Under the pieces are notes generated by a model that was given only the letters and a program-made list of their open reading frames with translations, was not told where the DNA came from and made no database searches. This document shows, piece by piece, positions 6,429 to 13,487 of a stretch of 38,507 nt of DNA. The stretch is from Bacteroidota bacterium. GTDB lineage: Bacteria; Bacteroidota; Bacteroidia; Flavobacteriales_D; Sanyastnellaceae. Both the position numbers and the translations under genes were made by a program. The stretch lies in contig JAQBTQ010000023.1 in NCBI GenBank assembly GCA_027624855.1, positions 1 through 38,507 of the forward strand, given 5' to 3'. How positions within the stretch are numbered: position 1 is the first letter of the stretch; every line of letters begins with the position of its first letter.

Positions 6429-9245
6429 TCAGTCAATCAAGTGAGGTATCGGCATCTGCCGGATTTTTGGATTCGCCGTTGGCTGACTGGTAGTGGCCGG
6501 CTCAGGACTATAACATCCGAAAGCATTGGTATATCCCGAAATCCAAACAGCATCTGTAGGCAGATTAGTCCAATTTCCGTTGGCATCGGACGTTAAAGTG
6601 AATTCCTCGCCATACCCCATGAACTTATTTACCCCTCCATCGATGATCATTACTGCATCCTTGTAATAGTGAACGGTTACGCCGAGGTTGTGATTGCCCT
6701 GAAAGCTGAAAACAGACCCGCCATCCGCAACTCCTGGATTTGACACACCATCTGGATTGATTGAGGTGTAATAAGGATAATTTGACTCCTGAACGATGAT
6801 TTCTATAGAAGCCGTGTTGACACCGTTTGTGCCTGATATCTCGACGGTGTCTCTTCCAGTGCCTGCAGCCGAAAAATCAAATTCAATGATGTTTGCCGTG
6901 ATTGAGGAAGCGGCAAAGCCAACGATGTTTGTCAAAATACTATAGGACCAGGAGCCTGTACCTACGTGCATTGTATCCAAATCCATTGTTACATTGCCCT
7001 GTGCTTCACAAGCCCAAAGAGAATCGAGTCTGGTGTAAGTAGGTGCTGCATAAATGCATGGGGCATTTCCTGGATCACTGAAATTCGTCGCTGCCAGATC
7101 ATCACACGCATCCGAGTTGTCCGATACGTATCCTACTGGCTGTGTGCAGGCCGATTGGCTATCTCCTGAGTCGCCTAATCCGTCACTGTCGTCATCAGCA
7201 TACCAAGTTGTGGGTCCTGCACCGCCACAAACACCGCAAGCATCGACCGCATTAATGGAATTGTTCGTGTCGTCGCAGTCCGTGCTGTTCGATACGTATC
7301 CTGCTGGCTGAGTGCAGGCCGATTGGCTACTCGCCGCATCGCCAAAGCCGTCATTATCTGTATCGGCATACCACGTCGATGGTCCAGATCCGCCACACAC
7401 ACCACATGCATCCAGCGCATTAATCGAATTGTCCGTGTCGTCGCAGTCCGTACTGTTCGATACGTATCCAACAGGCTGAGTGCAAGCTGATTGGCTGCTC
7501 GACGCATCGCCAAAGCCGTCACTGTCTGTGTCGGCATACCAGGTCGTTGCAAACGTACAGGCTACGTTATTCACCGAGCCATCATAATTGCATGCAGACA
7601 GATTTGTGCAATTGTCACTGCTGTCGCAAACCCCATCACTATCAATATCGACATCAACAACTCCGCAACCACAAACTCCCGCTGATGTCTTGTTTGGATC
7701 TGATGGACAACCATCCCCTGCTACAGAAACATATCCCACTGGCTGAGTGCATGCAGACTGAGTCGTCGCAGGATCGCCAGCGCCGTCATTATCTGTATCG
7801 GCATACCACGTCGATGGTCCAGATCCGCCGCACACGCCACACGCATCCAAGGCATTAATCGAGTTGTCCGTGTCGTCGCAGTCCGTGCTGTTCGATACAT
7901 ATCCCGCTGGTTGCGTGCAGGCAGATTGGCTGCTCGACGCATCGCCGAAGCCATCGCTGTCCGTATCCGCATACCAAGTAGTAGCAAACGTGCAGGCTAC
8001 GTTATTCACTGAACCATCATAATTGCATGCAGACAGATTGGTGCAATTGTCACTGCTGTCGCAAACACCATCGCTATCCACATCCACATCCACAACGCCA
8101 CAGCCGCAAACACCGGCTGCCGTCTTGTTTGGGTCTGATGGACAACCGTCACCTGCTACAGCAACATATCCCGCTGGCTGAGTGCAGGCAGATTGAGTCG
8201 TCGCAGGGTCACCAGCGCCATCGGCATCCGTATCCGCATACCAGGTAGTGGCAAACGTACAGGCTACGTTATTCACCGAGCCATCGTAATTGCAAGCAGT
8301 CAAATCGGTGCAGTTGTCTGAAGCATCGTCCACACCATCGCCGTCAACGTCGACAATGGAATAGCCCACGCTGAATTGAATCGTTGGAACGGCAGTGATG
8401 TACGTGTCAAAAATGGAATCGTCATCCGGATAATTTGAGTCATTCACCCCACCGATGTCACTGGCCGAACCGTTCAACGCCGAGTTTGCGGAACTCGCGG
8501 AGGCGAAAAGCATGCGCAAGGTCGTGTTAGACGTTACCGCTGGACCCAGATCAGAGAAAGCTATAAAGAAGTCAATGAAAATAGGTGTCGCGCCGGAGCA
8601 GTTTGAAAAGCGGGCGTAGGAACGTTGATCGTTCACCCCATCCGCATAGGACTGCAAGGTGGTGACTGCATTGTGAGCCGCAACGCCGTCTACATCGTTC
8701 ACGGAAACGCCCCCGGAATTGCCCGATGCAAAAAGAATTTCGTACTCAAAACCAGGGTTTCCGCTCAATGCATTGGGGTCGGCATCTGGACCAGAACTGC
8801 CGAATTTCTGATCCGAGTCGATTAAGAAACTGTAACCATAAGCTGCATTATTTGGATCGCTGTTGATACGCATCCGAAATAACAACAATTCATCCTCATT
8901 TCCGGCGATACCATCGGGGTCGTGGACTTTCCAAAAAGCCGCGTGTTCTTGCGTATTTGGGTTATCAACGATTTCTGTAGGTCCGCAAGTGCTCCCCGTT
9001 TGCAAATCACTGCTTGGTTCCAATTCATAATGCCAAAGCACATTCCACGACGTTTCGAACTCCTCCGACTCATCTTGAATCGTCGGCACATCGCTGAAAC
9101 CACTCGTCGTGGCTGAAATCCAACCATCCCCGTTGGGGTCAAGCAATGAATCGTTCACGGCAGTCCGGAAAATCTGACCGGGGGTTTGACCTAATACACT
9201 GGGCGTTGCCACTAGCAGAAATGACAATAAAACTAAACGACTCAT
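6429..9245 (-). CDS. Large secreted protein with MopE-type metal-binding repeats
   Basis: A 938-residue exported protein. Residues 1-19 form a signal peptide (hydrophobic LVLLSFLLVA, cleavage near VLGQ). Residues about 20-295 form a beta-rich domain starting NDSLLDPNGDGWISATTSG, found at the N-terminus of many Bacteroidota surface proteins. Residues about 298-731 contain six copies of a unit beginning WYADTDxDGxGD and running through SACTQPxGYV, often followed by STDCDDTDNSIN. This is the Pfam MopE copper/metal-binding motif type, interleaved with calcium-binding thrombospondin type 3-like stretches (DSDGVCDSSDNC) and CGVCGGSGP spacers. Residues about 740-938 look like Ig-like/beta material. 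The C-terminus (PTANPKIRQMPIPHLID) matches no T9SS sorting domain I know. Binding of Ca or Cu is inferred from the repeats only. Confidence 0.8.
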   Translation of the reverse strand: MSRLVLLSFLLVATPSVLGQTPGQIFRTAVNDSLLDPNGDGWISATTSGFSDVPTIQDESEEFETSWNVLWHYELEPSSDLQTGSTCGPTEIVDNPNTQEHAAFWKVHDPDGIAGNEDELLLFRMRINSDPNNAAYGYSFLIDSDQKFGSSGPDADPNALSGNPGFEYEILFASGNSGGVSVNDVDGVAAHNAVTTLQSYADGVNDQRSYARFSNCSGATPIFIDFFIAFSDLGPAVTSNTTLRMLFASASSANSALNGSASDIGGVNDSNYPDDDSIFDTYITAVPTIQFSVGYSIVDVDGDGVDDASDNCTDLTACNYDGSVNNVACTFATTWYADTDADGAGDPATTQSACTQPAGYVAVAGDGCPSDPNKTAAGVCGCGVVDVDVDSDGVCDSSDNCTNLSACNYDGSVNNVACTFATTWYADTDSDGFGDASSSQSACTQPAGYVSNSTDCDDTDNSINALDACGVCGGSGPSTWYADTDNDGAGDPATTQSACTQPVGYVSVAGDGCPSDPNKTSAGVCGCGVVDVDIDSDGVCDSSDNCTNLSACNYDGSVNNVACTFATTWYADTDSDGFGDASSSQSACTQPVGYVSNSTDCDDTDNSINALDACGVCGGSGPSTWYADTDNDGFGDAASSQSACTQPAGYVSNSTDCDDTNNSINAVDACGVCGGAGPTTWYADDDSDGLGDSGDSQSACTQPVGYVSDNSDACDDLAATNFSDPGNAPCIYAAPTYTRLDSLWACEAQGNVTMDLDTMHVGTGSWSYSILTNIVGFAASSITANIIEFDFSAAGTGRDTVEISGTNGVNTASIEIIVQESNYPYYTSINPDGVSNPGVADGGSVFSFQGNHNLGVTVHYYKDAVMIIDGGVNKFMGYGEEFTLTSDANGNWTNLPTDAVWISGYTNAFGCYSPEPATTSQPTANPKIRQMPIPHLID
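7345..8225 (-). repeat. Two tandem copies of a 435-bp coding repeat
   Basis: Within the MopE-repeat gene, bases about 7347-7790 reappear at about 7782-8225 with a constant offset of 435 bases (145 codons) and few mismatches. For example, GCCGTCATTATCTG occurs at 7347 and 7782, and CATGCAGACAGATT at 7591 and 8026. Shorter, less perfect units of the same sequence flank it on both sides (about 7120-7345 and 8225-8330). The unit length is a multiple of three, so gain or loss of a copy keeps the frame. Confidence 0.8.
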
Positions 9246-9351
9246 TATTGTTACTCAGTGGTTAAAGAACGCAATATAAAGAAATAATAGGTTCATTCGT
9301 CGAAAACTATCAGAAATTCGAGCGACGGGAATGCCCCAATGCGGGTTGGGT

Positions 9352-9359
9352 TATCTTCA
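9352..9359 (+). promoter_or_regulatory. -7-like box 4 bases before the RidA-family start
   Basis: TATCTTCA, two mismatches from TAnnTTTG, lies 4 bases before the ATG at 9364. The first six bases match the boxes before pepP and rlmN. The 118-base gap 9246-9363 is the divergent promoter region shared with the MopE-repeat gene; on its minus strand TATATTGC is the only -7-like candidate. Confidence 0.25.
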
Positions 9360-9363
9360 CGGC

Positions 9364-9795
9364 ATGACAAACGAATCACAAAGACCGCCCAAACCGGTTG
9401 GCGCTTACCCGTTTGCCCGAAAAGCAGGCAACCTTCTCTTTTTGAGCGGCGTAGGGCCTCGCGTTGCGGGAAGCGACGCCCACGACAGCGGGGTTCCTGG
9501 ATTGGCCATGGACCACAATGGAAATTTCAAGGAATTCGATTTTGAAGCCCAAGTCCACAGTGTCTTTACCAATGTGAAGGCCATCCTCGAGGCCCACGGG
9601 AGCAGCTGGGAGGAATTGATTGACGTCACGGTTTTCCTGGTTCACATGCATCGTGATTTCCGCACCTTCAATCGCATTTACGCTGAATACTTTCCCAATC
9701 CTGCTACTCAACCCTGCCGCACGACTGTTGAAATCAATCGCTTACCCACTCCGATTGCAATTGAATTAAAGTGCATTGCATCCATTGGCGATTGA
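9364..9795 (+). CDS. RidA-family protein, 2-aminomuconate deaminase-like
   Basis: A 143-residue protein of the RidA/YjgF/UK114 family, whose members hydrolyse reactive enamines/imines and include 2-aminomuconate deaminase of the kynurenine pathway. Diagnostic features are PVGAYPFARKAGNLLFLSG at the N-terminus, the segment IEAQ-like FEAQVHSVFTNVKAIL, and the substrate-carboxylate-binding arginine in TQPCRTTVEI. The Tyr-Pro and Ser-Gly-Val-Gly segments resemble the aminomuconate-deaminase branch rather than housekeeping RidA. Tryptophan 2,3-dioxygenase lies two genes downstream, which supports a role in tryptophan breakdown. The frame opens at 9331 but the ATG at 9364 fits the family N-terminus. 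Confidence 0.8.
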   Translation: MTNESQRPPKPVGAYPFARKAGNLLFLSGVGPRVAGSDAHDSGVPGLAMDHNGNFKEFDFEAQVHSVFTNVKAILEAHGSSWEELIDVTVFLVHMHRDFRTFNRIYAEYFPNPATQPCRTTVEINRLPTPIAIELKCIASIGD

Positions 9796-9812
9796 GTCTG
9801 GCGTGATTTTTG
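9785..9812 (+). promoter_or_regulatory. Promoter candidate of the DUF3108 gene
   Basis: TTG at 9785-9787, 17 bases, then GATTTTTG at 9805-9812, one mismatch from TAnnTTTG. The box ends 13 bases before the ATG at 9826. It overlaps the 3' end of the RidA-family gene, so the downstream genes could be transcribed independently of it. Confidence 0.45.
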
Positions 9813-9825
9813 ACAAAATCCCTTC

Positions 9826-10647
9826 ATGAAAAGGATATTGTTGATCGCCGTGGGGTTTGCTCAGTTTTTGGCAGCACAACCACTGCCCAAAGTCAGCTTG
9901 GCTGAACTCGATAACCATCCATTTCCAAAAATCAGCAATTACGAGCCCGTATTTGAACCAGGAGAGCGGCTCGAATACGCTTTTCAATTTGGATTCATTG
10001 AAGCTGCAAGTGCAACAATAGCTATCGCTGAAAAAGGATTATTTCAAGGTCGAGAAGCTTGGGATATTACCGTAAATGGCCAGACCAATGGGGCCTTTCG
10101 GTGGGTTTTTGAAGTAAATGACCGCTATCAATCAACCATTGATTCAAAAACTGGACTTCCACTCGTCTTTGAGCGAGATATCAATGAGGGTGGATATGAG
10201 CTATATCAAAATTACCGATTTGATTGGACCACTAACTCCGTGAGAACCAAACAATCAAGAGGCAACGATTCACCTCAGACCAGTCGATTTGCACTTCCCG
10301 GGGTGGCGCACGACATGGTCAGTGGCCTTTACGCATTGCGACAAGTCGATTGGGCCAACGTATCCCATGCCGACACGGTTACCATCCCATTATTCATGGA
10401 CGAGGAGTGGTTCGATTTGAAGTTGACCAAAAAGGGAACCAAAAACATCGAAGTCAACGGGAAGAAATGGAATTGTTTTGTGATTCAGCCCATCATTCAA
10501 ACCGGAAGGATTTGGGAAAACTCCACTGATCTTACTGTATACGTCAGCAATGATGGCAGGCACATTCCGGTTCTTGCAGAGACTCAAATCTTGTTTGGGA
10601 AAATCAAAATGAAATTGACACACGCCACAGGGTTGAGAAATCTGTAA
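9826..10647 (+). CDS. DUF3108 domain-containing exported protein
   Basis: A 273-residue protein with an N-terminal signal peptide (MKRILLIAVGFAQFLAAQ, cleavage probably after LAA). The rest is a beta-rich DUF3108 domain: EPGERLEYAFQFGFIEAASATIAI, then TVNGQTNGAFRWVFEVNDRYQS, the typical LPLVFERDINEGGYE segment, and HIPVLAETQILFGKIKMKL near the end. The function of DUF3108 is unknown; the family is periplasmic and beta-barrel-like. It is followed 41 bases later by tryptophan 2,3-dioxygenase, with an M23 peptidase after that. From memory this neighbourhood recurs in Flavobacteriia, but I cannot check it here. Confidence 0.85.
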   Translation: MKRILLIAVGFAQFLAAQPLPKVSLAELDNHPFPKISNYEPVFEPGERLEYAFQFGFIEAASATIAIAEKGLFQGREAWDITVNGQTNGAFRWVFEVNDRYQSTIDSKTGLPLVFERDINEGGYELYQNYRFDWTTNSVRTKQSRGNDSPQTSRFALPGVAHDMVSGLYALRQVDWANVSHADTVTIPLFMDEEWFDLKLTKKGTKNIEVNGKKWNCFVIQPIIQTGRIWENSTDLTVYVSNDGRHIPVLAETQILFGKIKMKLTHATGLRNL

Positions 10648-10676
10648 TAGTGCATCAAATGGTGGCCTGATTTTTC

Positions 10677-10684
10677 CGAATTTG
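10677..10684 (+). promoter_or_regulatory. Weak -7-like box before the tryptophan dioxygenase start
   Basis: CGAATTTG (bases 10677-10684) ends 4 bases before the ATG at 10689. Two mismatches from TAnnTTTG, but it keeps the TTTG half at the same distance as other genes here. Readthrough from the DUF3108 gene is also likely. Confidence 0.2.
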
Positions 10685-10688
10685 CCAC

Positions 10689-11663
10689 ATGGCAAAAACC
10701 CAACCATTTGATGACACCATCTTGGAGAAAATCCAAGCGCTCCAGGAGAAATACGCAGCCATGGGCCAAGACCTAAGCTCTTACTTAGACGGCCTGCTCT
10801 ACGCGGATTACCTTACGTATTGGGACTACATCAACTTAGACACTTTACTCAGTCTCCAGCATCCCATCACGCCCATTCCCGATGAAACCATTTTCATCAT
10901 TTATCATCAAATCACCGAGTTGTATTTCAAGCTTTCCCTCCATGAGCTTGAACAGCTTCAAGGAAAAGGCTCCGTCGCAGGACAAGAGATACTGAAACGC
11001 GTCAGGCGTGTCAATCGCTATTTCGAGGCATTAACGCACAGCTTTGACATCATGGTGGACGGGATGGATCAGGAGCAATTCTTGAAGTTCCGTATGTCAT
11101 TGCTCCCGGCAAGCGGATTTCAAAGCGCACAATATCGGATGATTGAAATTCGATGTACAAGTTTTGATCGGCTTCTGAAAGAAGGGGCTCGGGAAGTTCA
11201 TGCCAACCATCAAGCGAATCAGCTTGCTGAATTATTTGATTCCATTTACTGGAAAGCAGGCGCGGTGGAATTGGCATCTGGGAAGAAGACCCTGACGCTC
11301 AAGCAATTCGAAGCTAAATACGACCAGATCTTGTTAGACTTGGCTAAAGGTGCGTTTGACACCAACCTCAGGCGCCAATGGAATGGCCTTCCAGAGGCAG
11401 AAAAAAACCCCGAATTACGAGAAGAACTCAGATGGCTCGACGTCAATGTCAACATCAATTGGCCATTGAGTCATTACAAAAGTGCTGTCCGATACCTGCA
11501 GCGAAACCCGGAGGATATTGCCGCTACAGGTGGAACGAATTGGCAGAAGTACCTGCCGCCCCGATTTCAAAAACGGATTTTTTATCCGGAACTTTGGAGT
11601 CAGGAAGAATTGAATGAATGGGGTAAAGGATGGGTTGCAAAAGAGATATTTGGAAAGAAATGA
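10689..11663 (+). CDS. Tryptophan 2,3-dioxygenase
   Basis: A 324-residue haem enzyme of the TDO family that opens the indole ring of L-tryptophan with O2 to give N-formylkynurenine, the first step of the kynurenine pathway. Key segments are LSSYLDGLLYADYLTYWDYINLDTLL (substrate-pocket region), FIIYHQITELYFKLSLHELEQL with the active-site His at residue 73, a His at residue 262 in PLSHYKSAVRYL as the likely proximal haem ligand, and ATGGTNWQKYLPP near the C-terminus. Length is close to the bacterial norm (280-310) plus a short tail. No kynurenine formamidase or kynureninase lies in the window; the RidA-family gene upstream is the only other candidate pathway gene. The stop overlaps the next start as ATGA. 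Confidence 0.92.
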   Translation: MAKTQPFDDTILEKIQALQEKYAAMGQDLSSYLDGLLYADYLTYWDYINLDTLLSLQHPITPIPDETIFIIYHQITELYFKLSLHELEQLQGKGSVAGQEILKRVRRVNRYFEALTHSFDIMVDGMDQEQFLKFRMSLLPASGFQSAQYRMIEIRCTSFDRLLKEGAREVHANHQANQLAELFDSIYWKAGAVELASGKKTLTLKQFEAKYDQILLDLAKGAFDTNLRRQWNGLPEAEKNPELREELRWLDVNVNINWPLSHYKSAVRYLQRNPEDIAATGGTNWQKYLPPRFQKRIFYPELWSQEELNEWGKGWVAKEIFGKK

Positions 11664-12901
11664 GGTCGTTTATTGCTTGCTTAGCGGTTTTTCAGCTGCT
11701 TCTTTTAGGTTGTGGATATAGCGAGCCCGAAGTCGCAGAGTTATCAGAAACGGAGGAGCCCGAACCCATTCGAGAACCCATCGAACGTTTTGGATTGATG
11801 TGGGAAGAATTTCGCGCAGACTCAGGCCAAGTGGAAGATGGTCAGTCGCTGTCGCATTTATTGGGTCCTGCAGGTGTTCGTTCCGCTGATATCTATAAAA
11901 TTGCAGAAGCCTCAAGAGAATCCTATGATGTACGCAATATTCGAGCAGGTAAACCTTGGTGGATCTTATACGATGGTGATACGGCTCAACCTGCGCGCTA
12001 TTTCATCTACGAGCAAAATGCATTGCGGTATGTGAAGTTTTCACTCCGTGAACCCTTTGAAATTACCGAGGAAACCCAGCCGTCTGACACCTTGATTCAG
12101 CGTGCCACCGGCACCATTGAATCATCATTGTATGTGGATCTTGAGCGCATCGGAGCTTCAACCAACCTGGCCTTGGCCATGGCCAATGTCTATGCTTGGA
12201 CCATTGACTTCTCCCGATTGCAGCAAGGAGATTCCTTTGATGTTTTGTATGAACGGGTCTTCGTGAATGGCGAACCCATTGGAATGCCAAAAGTAATGGC
12301 GTGCGAATTTCAACACCGAGGGAAAATACTCCCAGCATACCGATTTGACCAGGGCGAGGGGGTCGACTACTTCGATGCAGAGGGTAACAGCCTGCGCAAA
12401 GCCTTCCTCAAGGCCCCAGTTGAATTCAGTCGCATCGCCAGCAGGTACAACCTCAAACGTTTCCATCCAATATTGAAGAAAACCAAGCCCCATCTTGGGA
12501 CAGATTATGCAGCAGCCATGGGAACCCCCATCATCGCCGTGGGCAATGGAGTGGTGACCAAATCGACCTACTCCAGTGGAAATGGAAACTATGTGAAAAT
12601 TCGACACAATTCCACCTATGAAACGCAATACCTGCACATGTCAAAACGAGCTGTTTCAGTAGGAGAATCTGTCAGTCAAGGTCAAGTCATTGGATATGTA
12701 GGCAGCACAGGACTCTCAACGGGGCCTCATGTTTGTTTCCGTTTTTGGAAAAATGGGAAACAGGTTGATCATTTGAAAGAAGAATTCCCTCCTTCAAATC
12801 CTGTAAAAGAGGAGGAAAAAGCTCAATTTCTTGCTTTGGTAGCCGATTGGCAGGCGAAGATGCAAAACGCTGACTTTGGCAGAACTGGTGAAGGCCTGTG
12901 A
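11660..12901 (+). CDS. M23-family peptidoglycan metallopeptidase, lipoprotein
   Basis: A 413-residue predicted lipoprotein (signal MRSFIACLAVFQLLLLGC, lipobox L-L-G-C) with a long N-terminal region, probably including an OapA/LysM-like segment (LSHLLGPAGV, IRAGKPWWILYD), and a C-terminal LytM/M23 domain at about residues 270-385. The Zn-site motif HxxxD is H278-L-G-T-D282, with further His in QYLHMS (H326). The second motif, normally H-x-H, reads H357-V-C359, so the last zinc ligand is cysteine. It probably cleaves peptidoglycan crosslinks, or is a degenerate regulator of that process. The frame opens at 11630, but the ATG at 11660 gives the signal peptide and overlaps the dioxygenase stop (ATGA). 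A GGAAAG sequence two bases before the ATG is one of the few SD-like sequences in the window. Confidence 0.88.
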   Translation: MRSFIACLAVFQLLLLGCGYSEPEVAELSETEEPEPIREPIERFGLMWEEFRADSGQVEDGQSLSHLLGPAGVRSADIYKIAEASRESYDVRNIRAGKPWWILYDGDTAQPARYFIYEQNALRYVKFSLREPFEITEETQPSDTLIQRATGTIESSLYVDLERIGASTNLALAMANVYAWTIDFSRLQQGDSFDVLYERVFVNGEPIGMPKVMACEFQHRGKILPAYRFDQGEGVDYFDAEGNSLRKAFLKAPVEFSRIASRYNLKRFHPILKKTKPHLGTDYAAAMGTPIIAVGNGVVTKSTYSSGNGNYVKIRHNSTYETQYLHMSKRAVSVGESVSQGQVIGYVGSTGLSTGPHVCFRFWKNGKQVDHLKEEFPPSNPVKEEEKAQFLALVADWQAKMQNADFGRTGEGL

Positions 12902-13041
12902 TGCAACCAACGGCCATATTGCCTAGTCTTACATTTAGGTCTTCCTGGACCGAAGTGGCGTTGGCCTCTCCTAATTTGTGCAACCTGCAAGAGCTTACAG
13001 ATTTTGAGTTGGCTTATCGCCACTTTTTACAAAGTGTCTAG
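12901..13041 (+). CDS. Possible 46-residue protein, unknown
   Basis: A 46-codon open frame beginning MQPTAILPSLTF and ending HFLQSV fills almost the whole gap between the M23 gene and sufE. Its ATG overlaps the M23 stop as TGATG, the arrangement expected for coupled translation, and its TAG stop overlaps the convergent sufE stop. There is one Cys, one Trp, no membrane segment and no recognised motif. It could be a small real gene or chance open sequence; length alone cannot decide. Confidence 0.25.
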   Translation: MQPTAILPSLTFRSSWTEVALASPNLCNLQELTDFELAYRHFLQSV

Positions 13042-13466
13042 CCTTTCGCTTGAAACGCCAACCCATAATGCCTCATTTGTTGGACCATCGATTGCAGGCC
13101 ATTGGCACGTGTAGGGCTCAGATGGGTGTCCAGACCGATTTTTGCAATGAACCATAAATCGGCCTCAGCTACTGCTTTTGGGGTCAGACCATTCAACGCT
13201 CTTACCATCAATGCAACGAGCCCTTTCGTGATGATGGCGTCGCTATCTGCTTCAAATCGAATCGTTCCATCATCATTTTTAGCTGCTACTAGCCAAACAC
13301 GAGACTGACAACCTCGAATCAAATGGTCATCAAGTTTCGCTGACTCTGGCATTGAGTTGAGTGATTTACCGAGTTCTATCACGTACTCGTACTTGTCCAT
13401 CCAATCTTCGAAAGACTCAAACTCTTCAACGATTTCTACTTGACGGGCTTCCAGTGTTTCATTCAT
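13038..13466 (-). CDS. sufE: SufE cysteine desulfuration protein
   Basis: SufE accepts persulfide sulfur from SufS and hands it to the SufBCD scaffold during iron-sulfur cluster assembly. The 142-residue product carries the acceptor cysteine C53 in HLIRGCQSRVW, preceded by the family segment KYEYVIELGKSLN. Length matches E. coli SufE (138). It is the last gene of the suf operon, 21 bases after sufS, and its stop overlaps the convergent 46-codon ORF. Confidence 0.93.
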   Translation of the reverse strand: MNETLEARQVEIVEEFESFEDWMDKYEYVIELGKSLNSMPESAKLDDHLIRGCQSRVWLVAAKNDDGTIRFEADSDAIITKGLVALMVRALNGLTPKAVAEADLWFIAKIGLDTHLSPTRANGLQSMVQQMRHYGLAFQAKG

Positions 13467-13487
13467 GGTGTTTGGCTCTGAATAACA

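Noticed and set aside
6429-6520. Frameshift hiding a sorting domain at the end of the MopE-repeat gene
   Set aside because: Both alternative frames meet stop codons close by and neither encodes a recognisable sorting motif; the pepP gene follows 70 bases later.
7120-8330. Regular repeats that might be read as a CRISPR array
   Set aside because: The units are long, coding, in frame and without unique spacers; they translate to MopE/TSP3-type protein repeats.
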